Shown in pieces: positions 13,701 to 23,095 of a stretch of DNA of 64,000 bases. The position numbers and the translations under genes were made by a program. Origin of the DNA: Tragulus kanchil (Eukaryota; Chordata; Mammalia; Artiodactyla; Tragulidae); assembly GCA_022376925.1 (NCBI GenBank), contig JAIOJX010000005.1:159851501-159915500 (forward strand), given 5' to 3'. A model generated the notes under the pieces. The model saw nothing but the letters and a program-made list of their open reading frames with translations, made no database searches and was not told the DNA's origin. Every line of letters starts with the position of its first letter. Positions within the stretch are counted from its first letter, which is position 1.

Positions 13701-16322
13701 TAGTCACTCATTTCATCCTTACAACCACTCTACAAGAATTGTTAGTGTTGTTATCCCTGATTTACAGCTGGGCACAGAGAGGTTGAGTAACCTGGCTGAG
13801 ATCACACAGCTAAGACATGGCAAAATCAAATGGGAACTCAGGCCATCTGACTCCAGAGTCTCTGCATTTACCACTGCTGAAGCTGAACCTGAGCCCTGTC
13901 CCAGGTTTAACCTGGTGTCCCAGACCAGCCTTCTCCCCACTTCCTCAGACCACCTCCTACCAGGCAGCGGCATATCCTGTCAGTACCTGTATTGCTGAAG
14001 AGTGTCGCCCCACTCCTGAGGCCCGCCTCTGACTGCAGAGCAGCTCCCTGCCTGTGTTGCCCCCCAGTCTCACTCAGCAAGACTGTGCGGCATCGGGGAC
14101 CCACAGATGGCGAAACTTGAGGCCCAACAATGAGTTCCATGCCTCAATCAGAAAACTGTAGGATGAACTGATACCAGCATCGGGGGCTGCTAATGTGCTG
14201 TCTGCAGTTCTGCTGGTTGCTAAGGCCGACGGGGCCGTGAAGGGTGGTGCTGGGGGCACCTGCAGCACTGGAGGTCTTTCTCACAGGTCTAGGCGCGAGG
14301 GGGCTCTGGGCACTACCCCTCACCTAAGGGTGACTGGAGAAGATGGGCCAGTCTAGCCCTCAGAGAGGGGTCAGGAAAGGGATGACTTTCTGACTTTATC
14401 TCTTTTAATCCTGAGCATAAACATCCTGCCCGTCACCCTGTATCAAATAACTCCCCCTTCTGAAGTTGGTAACCACCAACTCAAATCTGGCTTCTGTCAC
14501 TGCAGGTATGTCCATCTGCATGTCCCCACCAGTGTACACTAGTACTCTCTACATGTTTTAAAACCTCATGTAAGAGGCTTCCCTGGTGGTCCAGTGGGTA
14601 GGGACACCGCCTTGCAGTGCAAGGGGTGCCAGATCGATCCCTGGCCTGGGAAGATCCCACGTGCCGCGGAGCAGCTGGACCCATGTGTCCAATTACCGAG
14701 CCGGAGCTCTGGAGCACATGCGCCCAGAGCCAGTGCTCTGCGACAACAGGGGCCACTGCGATGGGAGGCCCACACGGGCCAAAAAGAGCAGAGATGGATG
14801 AAAATGGATGGATGAAAGACCAATAGAAGTGGCCCACCTGCCCCCCCCAAAAAAGCTTCATGTAATTATGCCCTACACTATTAAGATATATGCATATGTG
14901 TATACTTTTTGAGATTTCATTTTCTCCTATTCAATATTATATCTCTGAGATTCAGTCCATGTTGATAATTATTTTTGTTTAGTCACTGTATTGTGTTGAA
15001 TTCTTTGCAACCCCATGGACTGTAGCCCGCCAGGCTCCTCTGTCCATGGGATTTCCCAGGCAAAGATATCTGGGTGGGCTGCCATTTCCTCCTCCAGAGG
15101 ATCTTCCTGACCCAGGGATCAAATCCACATCTCTTGCCTCTGCTGCATTGGCAGGTGGATTCTTTATCACTGAGTCACCAGGGAAACCTGTATGTTGATA
15201 TTTGTGGGGCTCTAATTATGACCTCATTTTACAGATGAGAAACGGAGGATCCTTATTAGGTTAAGGGGCCTTCCCTGGTGGTTCAGTGGTAAAGAATCCG
15301 CCTCCAATGCAGGAGAAGTGAGTTCGATCCTTGCGTCGGGAAGATCGCCTGGAGTAGGAAATGGTTACCTACTCCAGTGTTCTTGCCTGGAGAATCCCAT
15401 GGAGAGAGGAGCCTGGTGGGCTACGGTCCAGGCTACAGACCAGAGGGTCACAGAGAGCTGGACACGACTGAGTGCGCATGCACGCACACTAGGGTTAGAT
15501 ACTCGCCCCGAATCACAGACCTGCTGGGCGGCTGAGACAGAATTTGACATGTGTGATGCAGGGCCCTCTCTGCTTCTGGTTCCTGTCCTCACCCCACCTC
15601 CTCAGTGTGTGGGGTGTTGTCACTCAGTCGTGAGCAGCTCTTTGTGACCCCATGGACTGTAGCGCACCAGGCTCTTCTGTCCGCGGAACTCTCCAGGCAA
15701 GCATACTGGCGGGGGTTGCCATTTCCTTCTCCAGGAGACCTTCCTGACCCGGGGATCGAACCCATGTCTCCTGCATTGCAGGTAGATCTTTGAAGCCCTC
15801 TACCCCCTCAGTACATCCCTCCTGTCCTGGGTGCGGGTTCCCATCCTGCTGCCTGTTTTTTCTTCTCATGCCTTTGGAAGCCATTTGAAGGATGGTTTCA
15901 CCAAGTTGTTAGGAACGTCCCGTGGCCCCCTCCCAGAGGCTTGTGCAGTTGTGGAGGTGCTGGGAGGGGGCTGTTGGATCGGGAGACAGGGCTTCTAGGC
16001 CCACTCTACCAGCTGTGGGACCTGCAAGCCCTTGGGGGGCCAGCAAGTCCCTCTGAGCCTGCGTTTCCTCATCTATATAATGAGGCTGCATATGGGGGCT
16101 GGAATTCTGCAGCGTCAGGGACTCTGGTCGCGTTGAAGGGTTTGCACTCACCATTCGCAGCATGTTGGTGGCCGGCGGGGACGCCTGGGCTCGGTAGAGG
16201 TTGTGCAGCTCCACCATCACGTGCTTCTCCTCTTCACTGAGGGCTCTGGTGGGGCCTGGGGCAGCCCCCAGCAGCAGCAGCGGCAGCAGCAGACACGCCG
16301 GGAGGCGGTGGGAGCTCTTCAT
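4651..16322 (-). CDS. PI16: PI16, peptidase inhibitor 16 (six coding exons)
   Basis: Joining exons 16152-16322, 8284-8505, 6548-6657, 6213-6301, 4986-5621 and 4651-4772 gives 1350 bp, 449 residues plus stop, with all phases compatible and GT/AG at every junction. The product has a leucine-rich signal peptide and a CAP domain with all four family motifs: HNLYR (exon 1), GENL (exon 2), GHYTQVVWAKT (across exons 2/3) and [12 protein letters not shown] (across exons 3/4). A short Cys-rich piece ([13 protein letters not shown]), a long Ser/Thr/Pro-rich stalk and a C-terminal hydrophobic GPI-attachment tail follow. An NLS sequon is visible in exon 2. Family knowledge: PI16 is a secreted or GPI-anchored cell-surface CAP protein of fibroblasts and some T cells; its exact biochemical role is debated. 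Length is close to the human protein (about 460 residues, from memory). The only oddity is a near-identical second exon 1 upstream at 17360-17530. Confidence 0.95.
4986..5621 (-). CDS. PI16: PI16 coding exon 5 (mucin-like stalk)
   Basis: 636 bp. It begins [20 protein letters not shown] and runs through a Ser/Thr/Pro/Ala-rich region with a degenerate ATE-centred repeat (for example [32 protein letters not shown]), consistent with an O-glycosylated stalk. A conserved block near the end reads ILASVFPAQ and then GHTSSK. The exon ends LQSLPG at donor GTAAGG, so the reading frame that continues past 4986 is intronic. Confidence 0.93.
6213..6301 (-). CDS. PI16: PI16 coding exon 4
   Basis: 89 bp. 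It completes PPGNV and encodes the short Cys-rich segment after the CAP core, with Cys residues in [18 protein letters not shown]. It ends with one base of the Glu codon, which is completed by the next exon. Acceptor CTGCAG, donor GTGAGT. Confidence 0.93.
6548..6657 (-). CDS. PI16: PI16 coding exon 3
   Basis: 110 bp, entering in phase 0 with [18 protein letters not shown] and ending inside the second Pro codon of CNYEPP. It completes CRISP signature 1 with the preceding exon and starts signature 2. Acceptor CCTTCAG, donor GTGAGT. Confidence 0.94.
6660..8283. other. PI16: PI16 intron 2
   Basis: No recognisable coding sequence. A short T-rich tract sits near 7530-7570. I cannot assign an element here with confidence. 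Confidence 0.5.
8284..8505 (-). CDS. PI16: PI16 coding exon 2
   Basis: 222 bp, 74 codons, phase 0 at both ends. It begins [17 protein letters not shown] and ends MCGHYTQ. It carries the CAP GENL motif, the His-rich [11 protein letters not shown] segment and an N-glycosylation sequon (NLS). Acceptor CCCGCAG; the donor is GTGCGA, a weaker site than the GTGAGT used by exons 1, 3 and 4. The exon is strongly CpG-rich compared with the flanking introns. Confidence 0.95.
8762..9019 (-). mobile_element. CHR-type long SINE in PI16 intron 1
   Basis: Reverse orientation, ending ACCAGGGAAGCC. Flanks share GCTTACCTTTT (near 8745 and 9025), a likely target-site duplication. The body includes the CTCTGGGCGCATGCGCTCC stretch typical of the long form seen repeatedly in this window. 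Confidence 0.88.
9284..9441 (+). mobile_element. Bov-tA SINE fragment
   Basis: 5'-truncated Bov-tA: GCAATGCAGGAGACC through CAGTATTCTTGCCTGG to GGACATGACTGAGC. Diverged. Confidence 0.8.
9600..11808. repeat. Duplication D1 (9600-10692 and 10713-11808)
   Basis: Direct repeat of about 1.09 kb in PI16 intron 1 with a 20-bp filler between copies. I saw only one internal difference, a 3-bp indel near 10560/11677 (TAAAGCCC against TAAGAAGCCC). The content is unremarkable intron DNA. Confidence 0.95.
11444..13763. repeat. Duplication D2 (11444-12589 and 12618-13763)
   Basis: Direct repeat of about 1.15 kb with a 28-bp filler. Its first copy begins inside the second copy of D1, so the segment at about 10330-10692 occurs a third time near 12618-12982. 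A one-base deletion in a C-run (GAGCCCCGCC to GAGCCCGCC) and a one-base T-run change near the far end distinguish the copies. Confidence 0.95.
11807..11918 (+). mobile_element. Bov-tA 3' half
   Basis: CAGCAACCCACTCC to AGAGTCAGACAGGACGGAG. A second copy at about 12981-13093 arises from D2. Confidence 0.85.
13690..13890 (+). mobile_element. MIR-family relic
   Basis: The stretch with CACAGAGAGGTTGAGTAACC, then ATCACACAGCTAAG and CATCTGACTCCAGAG is typical of an ancient MIR-family SINE. Orientation and subfamily are not certain. Confidence 0.6.
14577..14857 (+). mobile_element. CHR-type long SINE
   Basis: From GGCTTCCCTGGTGGTCC to a C/A-rich tail; flanks carry CTCATGTAA and TTCATGTAA, a probable target-site duplication. 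About 280 bp, in PI16 intron 1. Confidence 0.88.
14979..15192 (-). mobile_element. Bov-tA SINE, reverse
   Basis: GTCACTGTATTGTGTTG, then CCATGGACTGTAGCCCGCC, to CACCAGGGAAACC. In PI16 intron 1. Confidence 0.88.
15265..15490 (+). mobile_element. Bov-tA SINE
   Basis: GGCCTTCCCTGGTGGTTCAG with A/B-box-like tRNA head, then CAGTGTTCTTGCCTGGAG and a GACACGACTGAG tail. Confidence 0.9.
15617..15795 (-). mobile_element. Bov-tA SINE, reverse, truncated
   Basis: TTGTCACTCAGTCGTGAGC to CTGCATTGCAGGTAGATC. Its end is included in D3, so the last ~75 bp recurs at 16930-17003. Confidence 0.85.
15985..16110 (+). mobile_element. MIR relic in PI16 intron 1
   Basis: TGTGGGACCTGCAAGCCC, GAGCCTGCGTTTCCTCATC and TATAATGAGGCTG match the MIR core pattern. 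It lies 40 bp past the exon 1 donor and is repeated at about 17193-17318 by D3. Confidence 0.65.
16152..16322 (-). CDS. PI16: PI16 coding exon 1
   Basis: Codes 57 residues: a signal peptide ([19 protein letters not shown], then a small-residue stretch suited to cleavage) and the start of the CAP domain with [16 protein letters not shown]. The start codon has a perfect GCCACC-ATG context, which fixes the start. The exon ends in phase 0 at an ATG (Met) codon followed by donor GTGAGT. This copy reads ASPP where the second copy at 17360-17530 reads APPP. Confidence 0.95.
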
Positions 16323-16377
16323 GGTGGCCAGTCCTCTCTGCCTCTCCCGTTCAGGGGTCTGGCAGCTGACATTTAAA
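16323..16377 (-). promoter_or_regulatory. PI16: PI16 proximal promoter and 5' leader
   Basis: A TATA-like TTTAAA sits at 16372-16377, 50 bp upstream of the start codon, which would place transcription initiation near 16345 and give a very short leader. The leader is pyrimidine-poor on the coding strand and ends with the ideal GCCACC start context. The promoter assignment is inferred from position and the TATA-like box only. Confidence 0.55.
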
Positions 16378-17359
16378 GTCCTTCCTACACAAGCACCACC
16401 CTGGCTGGGCGGCGGGAGGGGCTGAGTCTGGAGGCCTGGCCCGGCTCACACAATATCTCCGCGAGGGCTGGGTGCTTGGGTCCTGACCAGAGCTGAGTCC
16501 ACTCCCAGCATTTCTCTCCTCTCGGAGTCCTTGGCCAGGGCCTCCTTTCTCTTGGTAACGGGGGCTTGGGCCAAGAGCCCTGTGAATGCTGCCGTTCCTC
16601 CCAATTTGTGGACGAGTCCTCCAGACCACAGAACCACAGCAAGTTCTGCAGTGACGGCTTGCTGGCCACGCCCCCTGGGTGCTGAGGACACCTAACAGGA
16701 AGGAAAGCCACGTGGACTCTACGCCCAGGGGACTGGGCAAGATGCGGGAGCTACAGGTGGCTTGTGGCAGGAGGGAGGAAGACAGGGTGTGTTTGGTAAA
16801 GGCTGGGCCAGCCTAAGTCTGTCACGTCCTTTCCTAGCTGTGTTTTGACAATTTCCTCAGCTGAACTACTGACAGTAATTGTACCTACCTCTTGGAGCTG
16901 GAAGGAGAATTAAATGGGGTCAGATATAAATTTCCTTCTCCAGGAGACCTTCCTGACCCGGGGATCGAACCCATGTCTCCTGCATTGCAGGTAGATCTTT
17001 GAAGCCCTCTACCCCCTCAGTACATCCCTCCTGTCCTGGGTGCGGGTTCCCATCCTGCTGCCTGTTTTTTCTTCTCATGCCTTTGGAAGCCATTTGAAGG
17101 ATGGTTTCACCAAGTTGTTAGGAACGTCCGTGGCCCCCTCCCAGAGGCTTGTGCAGTTGTGGAGGTGCTGGGAGGGGGCTGTTGGATCGGGAGACAGGGC
17201 TTCTAGGCCCACTCTACCAGCTGTGGGACCTGCAAGCCCTTGGGGGGCCAGCAAGTCCCTCTGAGCCTGCGTTTCCTCATCTATATAATGAGGCTGCATA
17301 TGGGGGCTGGAATTCTGCAGCGTCAGGGACTCTGGTCGCGTTGAAGGGTTTGCACTCAC

Positions 17360-17530
17360 CATTCGCAGCATGTTGGTGGCCGGCGGGGGCGCCTGGGCTC
17401 GGTAGAGGTTGTGCAGCTCCACCATCACGTGCTTCTCCTCTTCACTGAGGGCTCTGGTGGGGCCTGGGGCAGCCCCCAGCAGCAGCAGCGGCAGCAGCAG
17501 ACACGCCGGGAGGCGGTGGGAGCTCTTCAT
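17360..17530 (-). CDS. PI16: Second copy of PI16 exon 1 (duplicate)
   Basis: Exact-length copy of PI16 exon 1, 1208 bp upstream of the first, with the same start context and the same GTGAGT donor. One coding change is seen: APPP instead of ASPP, from one A/G substitution. No other PI16 exon is duplicated, so this is not a paralogue. It could splice to exon 2 only if the duplication is real. It lies inside duplication D3, one of fifteen similar ~1.1-kb duplications, so an assembly artefact is the likelier explanation. Confidence 0.85.
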
Positions 17531-17585
17531 GGTGGCCAGTCCTCTCTGCCTCTCCCGTTCAGGGGTCTGGCAGCTGACATTTAAA
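17531..17585 (-). promoter_or_regulatory. PI16: Duplicate of PI16 promoter and leader
   Basis: Copy of 16323-16377 in D3, with the TTTAAA box at 17580-17585 and an identical leader. It should be treated as a functional second promoter only if D3 is confirmed in raw reads. Confidence 0.5.
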
Positions 17586-18009
17586 GTCCTTCCTACACAA
17601 GCACCACCCTGGCTGGGCGGCGGGAGGGGCTGAGTCTGGAGGCCTGGCCCGGCTCACACAATATCTCCGCGAGGGCTGGGTGCTTGGGTCCTGACCAGAG
17701 CTGAGTCCACTCCCAGCATTTCTCTCCTCTCGGAGTCCTTGGCCAGGGCCTCCTTTCTCTTGGTAACGGGGGCTTGGGCCAAGAGCCCTGTGAATGCTGC
17801 CGTTCCTCCCAATTTGTGGACGAGTCCTCCAGACCACAGAACCACAGCAAGTTCTGCAGTGACGGCTTGCTGGCCACGCCCCCTGGGTGCTGAGGACACC
17901 TAACAGGAAGGAAAGCCACGTGGACTCTACGCCCAGGGGACTGGGCAAGATGCGGGAGCTACAGGTGGCTTGTGGCAGGAGGGAGGAAGACAGGGTGTGT
18001 TTGGTAAAG

Positions 18010-18170
18010 GCTGGGCCAGCCTAAGTCTGTCACGTCCTTTCCTAGCTGTGTTTTTGACAATTTCCTCAGCTGAACTACTGACAGTAATTGTACCTACCTC
18101 TTGGAGCTGGAAGGAGAATTAAATGGGGTCAGATATACAAAAAGCACCCAGTACAGCATCTGGCAGGGTT
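18010..18170 (+). mobile_element. MIR relic interrupted by Bov-tA SINEs
   Basis: TTTCCTCAGCTGAACTACTG, GTACCTACCTCTTGGAG and ATTAAATGGGG are MIR-like; the continuation CTGGCACACAGTAGGCC appears at about 18393 after a Bov-tA insertion. The first part is also at 16800-16928 (D3). Confidence 0.65.
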
Positions 18171-18171
18171 T

Positions 18172-18390
18172 CTAAGCAGCGCTAGTGGTAAAGAACCCAC
18201 CTGCCAATGCAGGAGACATAAGAGACACGAGTTTGATCCCTGGTGCGAGAAAATCCCCCAGAGAAGGAAGCAGCAACCCACTCCCAGATTATTGTTTGCA
18301 GAAATCCTGTGGGCAGAGGAGCCTGGTGGGCCACAGCCTATGGGGTCACAAAGAGTCGGACACAGCTGAAGCGACTGAGCACGCGTGGGT
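18172..18390 (+). mobile_element. Bov-tA SINE
   Basis: AGTGGTAAAGAACCCACC, then GGAAGCAGCAACCCACTCC, to GTCGGACACAGCTGAAGCG. Inserted in the MIR. Confidence 0.88.
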
Positions 18391-18416
18391 ATCTGGCACA
18401 CAGTAGGCCCTCCGTG

Positions 18417-18628
18417 GGCCTTCCTGGGTGGCTCGGTGGTAAAGAATCTGCCCTCAATGCAGGAGATGTGGGTTTGATCCCTGGGTCAGGAAGATCCCCT
18501 GGAAAAGGAAATGGCAGCCCACTCCAGGATTCTTGCCTGGGAGGGTCCATGTACGGAGGAGCCTGGCAGGCGACAATCCACGGGGTCACAAAGGAATCAG
18601 ACACAACTTTGTGACTAAACAACAACAA
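18417..18628 (+). mobile_element. Bov-tA SINE
   Basis: GGGCCTTCCTGGGTGGCTC to CAGACACAACTTTGTGAC, full-length type, immediately downstream of the preceding SINE. Confidence 0.9.
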
Positions 18629-18960
18629 GCCCTCAGTAGCAATGGACATATAACCACACATCCTTGGACAAGGGCTTTTCACTGTGGATGAAACCGTGGC
18701 CTCCTTGTGCCCTCGGTGAATGCATGTGCTTGGGGTACTTATTTGGAAGTGGGATGCTGGACCCTTCCTGCTCAGAATATGTAGAAAATAGAATGTGTCT
18801 GTTTTAGGAAAGCAGAGTGGTGAGTGAGCTGCCATAGCGGGAACTCCGAGGGGAGGGTGTGGAAAGGAAATAGGCCCCGTCCCAAGTGGTCAAGCACTTG
18901 TGATGACCGAGCAGGGACCAAGGTCTTGGCCTTCACGCCATAGGAAGCTGGGTTCAGTCC
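18629..18960. other. Intergenic, no recognised element
   Basis: Short unique stretch upstream of the PI16 duplicate; the 18629-18790 part may be decayed L1 3' sequence, but I cannot confirm it. Confidence 0.3.
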
Positions 18961-18964
18961 TCTT

Positions 18965-19225
18965 TTGAATTAATTTTTAATTAAAAATTGGGTCTTCGTT
19001 GCCATGCGCGGGCTTTCTCAAGTTGTGGTGAACAGGGGCTACTCTCTGTGGCTTGTGGGCTTCTCGTTGTGCTGGCTTCTCGTGTTGCTGGGCAGGGGCT
19101 CTCGGGCTCTCAGGGTTCAGTAGTTGTGGTACACAGGCCTAGTTGCCATGTGGCACGTGGAACCTTCCCAGATCAGGGATTAAACCATGTCTTCTACATT
19201 GGCAGGTGGAGTCTTAACCCACAAT
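18965..19225 (-). mobile_element. CHR-type SINE, reverse
   Basis: TTAATTAAAAATTGGGTCTT, TCGTTGCCATGCGCGGGC, then GGGATTAAACCATGTCTTC. Its 3' side runs to GTGGAGTCTTAACCC. Confidence 0.8.
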
Positions 19226-19254
19226 CATGAAGCTGGAAAACCGCCAGGAAACAT

Positions 19255-19475
19255 GTATGGCATGATAGGTAAGAGTACGGGACTCACCACCTGGGTGACC
19301 TTGGGCAAGCTGTTTCCCTGCTTGCTGGTCTCAGTTTGCTCATCTGTACATTGGGCTTAGAATAGAACCTACCTCGAAGAATGGTTGTGAGCTTTAAATG
19401 AGTTAATATCCAGACAGGGCTTGGGATAGTGCCTGGCCCATAGGAAGTGCTCACTGAGTTAGCCGATGTGCGTGT
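19255..19475 (+). mobile_element. MIR
   Basis: GGGTGACCTTGGGCAAGCTG, CTCAGTTTGCTCATCTGTAC, TTTAAATGAGTTAATATCC and GTGCCTGGCCCATAGGAAG follow the MIR consensus order in plus orientation. Confidence 0.88.
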
Positions 19476-19479
19476 ATGC

Positions 19480-20160
19480 ATTATTATTATTACAGGTGGG
19501 AGAAATTACAAGGCGCTATGTTCTAGTAGAAAAGAGTAACACAGCAGGCTGGCCTGGCTTTTCCTCTGGGGAGGATCCCACTCGGACTGGGGAACTCGCA
19601 GCTGGAAGGGAAGGACATGCACACTCAGAGGTGATGTAGGCGGCGAGGCAGAGGAGGGGCGTGGCCTGCCTGAGAGGGGAGGGTGAGAAGGGAATGAGAC
19701 TCAGGGGCTGACCGGAGCTGGCCTGGCTGTTTGGGGACCGCTCCTGGCAGCCAGAGGGCCCTGCTCTGGACGCGCAGATCTTCACGTGGGCTCAGAGCTC
19801 CTGTCATGTGGGTGATCTCATTGACTCCTCAGATGACAGCTCTGGGGTGGGACTTGTAATTACTACACATGGGGGAGCCGATGCTCTTAGCAGGGAAGTG
19901 ATTTCTCCAGAGTTGGGGCCGGGGAGGGGTGCACCACAGCCTGGGACCTCCCACTGCGGGCCGAGCGAGGTGGCCGGTAAGGCAAGTCGCTTGGGGAGGG
20001 AGGAATGGAGGACAGGAGGTAAAGTCAGGGGAGGAGAAGGGAGAGGGGCTGTGATGGACAGGCAGGCACCGGCGGCTGTGGTTTACATCAAATATGTCTT
20101 TCCCTTTAACCAGGACCTGGAGGAAATTTTTTTTTTCAGTTATTATCTGTACCTATTTTA
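19480..20160. other. Intergenic, mostly unique
   Basis: GC-rich unique DNA with no convincing exon. A diverged MIR-like piece (GTGATCTCATTGACTCCTC and neighbouring sequence) may lie near 19810-19900. Confidence 0.3.
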
Positions 20161-20169
20161 AACTGTTTC

Positions 20170-20300
20170 TTTCCTTTCTTTCTTTTTTGGCTTTGCCTGT
20201 CTGGCTTCCTGGATCTTAGTTCCCTGACCAGGGATTGAACTTGGACCCCAGCAGTGAAAGTGTGAGTCCTGACCACTAGACAGCCAGGGAATTTCCCGGA
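20170..20300 (-). mobile_element. Short CHR-type SINE, reverse
   Basis: TTTGGCTTTGCCTGTCTGG to AGCCAGGGAATTTCCC; monomer-size tRNA-derived element with T-rich 5' side in this orientation. Confidence 0.8.
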
Positions 20301-20665
20301 TGGCTTCATTTTGAATAGCAATATAATTCCTCAACAAAAAAATTAAGCCAAAAAGGGGGAAATTCCACCTCCACAGTATTTGCTTCTAGTCTTTGCGTAG
20401 GTGCTACTCAAAGTTACGGTCCATGGCCCAGTGCCAGTCTGTCAAATGGTCACTGCTGCTCCTCAGCACAACAGGTACAGGAAACAAGAGTGGGCATTGA
20501 AGAGCTCTTACAATTTGACACAACTTACATAGTTGTTTTGTCTGTTGAGCATGTGATTCAAAAATTGAGGCATCTTGTACTGTCGTTGTTGTTCAGCCCC
20601 TAAGTTGTGTCCGAATCTTTTCGACACCACAGACTGCAGCATGCCAGGCTCCTCTGTCCTCTGTT

Positions 20666-22961
20666 ATCTCCTGGAGTTTGCTTAAATTCATTGAGTTGGT
20701 GAAGCTACTATCTAACCATCTCATTCTCTCATGCCCCCTTCTCTTTTGCCTTCAGTCTTTCCCAGTATCAGGGTCTTTTTCAGTGAGTCAGTTCTTCCAT
20801 TCAGGTGGCCAAAATACTGGAGCTTCAGTTTTAGCATCAGTCCTTCCAATATGAATATTCAGGGTTGACTTCCTTTAGGATTGACTGCTGTCCAAACGAT
20901 CTCCTTGTCCAGCGATCTCCTTGCAGTCCAAAGGACTCCCAAGAGTCTTATCCAACACCACAGTTCAAAAGCATCAATTCCTAGGTCCTTAGCTTTCTTT
21001 CTTTTTTTTTTTTTTTAAATTTTGGCCTCTTTTATTTATTTTTTATTCACCTTTATTCTTCGGCCTGTGTGGGCCTCCCACCGCAGTGGCCTCTCTCGTA
21101 GAGCACAGGCTCTGGGCGCATGTGCTCCCGAGCGCTGGCTCATAATTGGGCACACTGGTCCAGCCACTCTGTGGCACATGGGATCTTTCTGTGCCAGAGA
21201 TCAAACCTGTGCCTCCTGCACTGCAAGGCGGACTCTTTACCCACTGGACCACCAGGGAAGCCCGGTCCTCAGCTTTCTTTATGGTCCAACTCTCACATCT
21301 GCACATGACTACTGAAAAACCCATAGCTTTGAATATATGGACCTTTGTGGGTAAAGTGATGTCACTGCTTTTTAATATGCTGTCTCGTTGGGTATCACTT
21401 TCCTCTCAGGAAGCAAGCATCTTTTAATTTCATGGCTGCAGTCACCGTGTGCACTGATCTTAGAGCCCAAGAAAATAACGTCTGTCACTGCTTCCAGTTT
21501 TACCTTCTGTTTGCCATGAAGTGATGGGACCAGAGACCATGATCTTAGTTTTTTAATATTGAGTTTCAAGCTAGCTCTTTCACTCTCCTCTTTCACCTTC
21601 ATCAAGAGGCTCTTTAGTTCCTCTTCGCTTTCTGCCTTTAGAATGATATCATCTGCATAGCTGAGGTTCTTGGTATTTCTCTAGCCAGTCTTGATTCCAG
21701 CTTGTTTGTGATTCATCCAGCCTGGCTTTCAGGTATCCCAGGTGGCACTAGTGGTAAAGAATCTGCTTGCCAGTGCAGGAGATACAAGCAATGTGGGTTT
21801 GGCTGGGTCCCTGGAGAATAAAATGGTCATGAGTGGTTGATCTCCTGGAGTTTGCTAAATTCTATTCTAACCATCTCATTCTCTCATGCCCCCTTCTCTT
21901 TTGCCTTCAGTCTTTCCCAGTATCAGGGTCTTTTTCAGTGAGTCAGTTCTTCCATTCAGGTGGCCAAAATACTGGAGCTTCAGTTTTAGCATCAGTCCTT
22001 CCAATATGAATATTCAGGGTTGACTTCCTTTAGGATTGACTGCTGTCCAAACGATCTCCTTGTCCAGCGATCTCCTTGCAGTCCAAAGGACTCCCAAGAG
22101 TCTTATCCAACACCACAGTTCAAAAGCATCAATTCCTAGGTCCTTAGCTTTCTTTCTTTCTTTTTTTTTTTTTTTTAAATTTTGGCCTCTTTTATTTATT
22201 TTTTATTCACCTTTATTCTTCGGCCTGTGTGGGCCTCCCACCGCAGTGGCCTCTCTCGTAGAGCACAGGCTCTGGGCGCATGTGCTCCCGAGCGCTGGCT
22301 CATAATTGGGCACACTGGTCCAGCCACTCTGTGGCACATGGGATCTTTCTGTGCCAGAGATCAAACCTGTGCCTCCTGCACTGCAAGGCGGACTCTTTAC
22401 CCACTGGACCACCAGGGAAGCCCGGTCCTCAGCTTTCTTTATGGTCCAACTCTCACATCTGCACATGACTACTGAAAAACCCATAGCTTTGAATATATGG
22501 ACCTTTGTGGGTAAAGTGATGTCACTGCTTTTTAATATGCTGTCTCGTTGGGTATCACTTTCCTCTCAGGAAGCAAGCATCTTTTAATTTCATGGCTGCA
22601 GTCACCGTGTGCACTGATCTTAGAGCCCAAGAAAATAACGTCTGTCACTGCTTCCAGTTTTACCTTCTGTTTGCCATGAAGTGATGGGACCAGAGACCAT
22701 GATCTTAGTTTTTTAATATTGAGTTTCAAGCTAGCTCTTTCACTCTCCTCTTTCACCTTCATCAAGAGGCTCTTTAGTTCCTCTTCGCTTTCTGCCTTTA
22801 GAATGATATCATCTGCATAGCTGAGGTTCTTGGTATTTCTCTAGCCAGTCTTGATTCCAGCTTGTTTGTGATTCATCCAGCCTGGCTTTCAGGTATCCCA
22901 GGTGGCACTAGTGGTAAAGAATCTGCTTGCCAGTGCAGGAGATACAAGCAATGTGGGTTTG
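20666..22961. repeat. Duplication D4 in BovB (20666-21801 and 21840-22961)
   Basis: Direct repeat of about 1.13 kb. The start of copy 2 lacks about 20 bp present in copy 1, the poly-T tract of the internal SINE is 5 bp longer in copy 2, and the filler (21802-21839) is a degraded version of the sequence following copy 2 (both contain GAGAATAAAATGG). Confidence 0.95.
21003..21265 (-). mobile_element. CHR-type long SINE in BovB
   Basis: T-rich start, TTCGGCCTGTGTGGGCCTCC, to GGACCACCAGGGAAGCCC. Flanks share AGGTCCTTAGCTTTCTTT and GGTCCTCAGCTTTCTTT, a clear target-site duplication. Second copy at about 22161-22425 (D4). Confidence 0.9.
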
Positions 22962-23095
22962 ATCCCTGGGTCTGGAAGATCCCCTGGAGAATAAAATGGC
23001 AACTCACCACAGGATTCTTACCTGGAAGTTCCCTTGGACAGAGGAGCCTGCTGGGTACAATCTGTGTGGTCATGGAGGTCACAATTGAGCACGCA
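22890..23095 (+). mobile_element. Bov-tA SINE in BovB
   Basis: AGGTATCCCAGGTGGCAC, then GATCCCTGGGTCTGGAAG, to a GAGCACGCATACAC tail. The copy at 21730-21801 is truncated by the D4 junction. Confidence 0.85.

Larger units (their letters stand above)
15721..18137. repeat. Duplication D3 carrying PI16 exon 1 (15721-16928 and 16930-18137)
   Basis: Direct repeat of about 1.21 kb with essentially no filler. It contains a Bov-tA end, a MIR, PI16 exon 1, the promoter and upstream DNA. I saw about three differences: one C-run deletion near 15920/17129, one A/G substitution in exon 1, and one T-run insertion near 18052. Confidence 0.96.

Noticed and set aside
14577..14660. tRNA genes in SINE heads (A/B boxes with GTTCGATCC)
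   Set aside because: These are tRNA-derived SINE heads; no cloverleaf or terminator is seen, and they sit in full SINE bodies with target duplications.
17360..17530. A second PI16-like gene upstream
   Set aside because: Only exon 1 is duplicated, at near identity, inside one of fifteen similar-size duplications; no second exon 2-6 set exists in the window.
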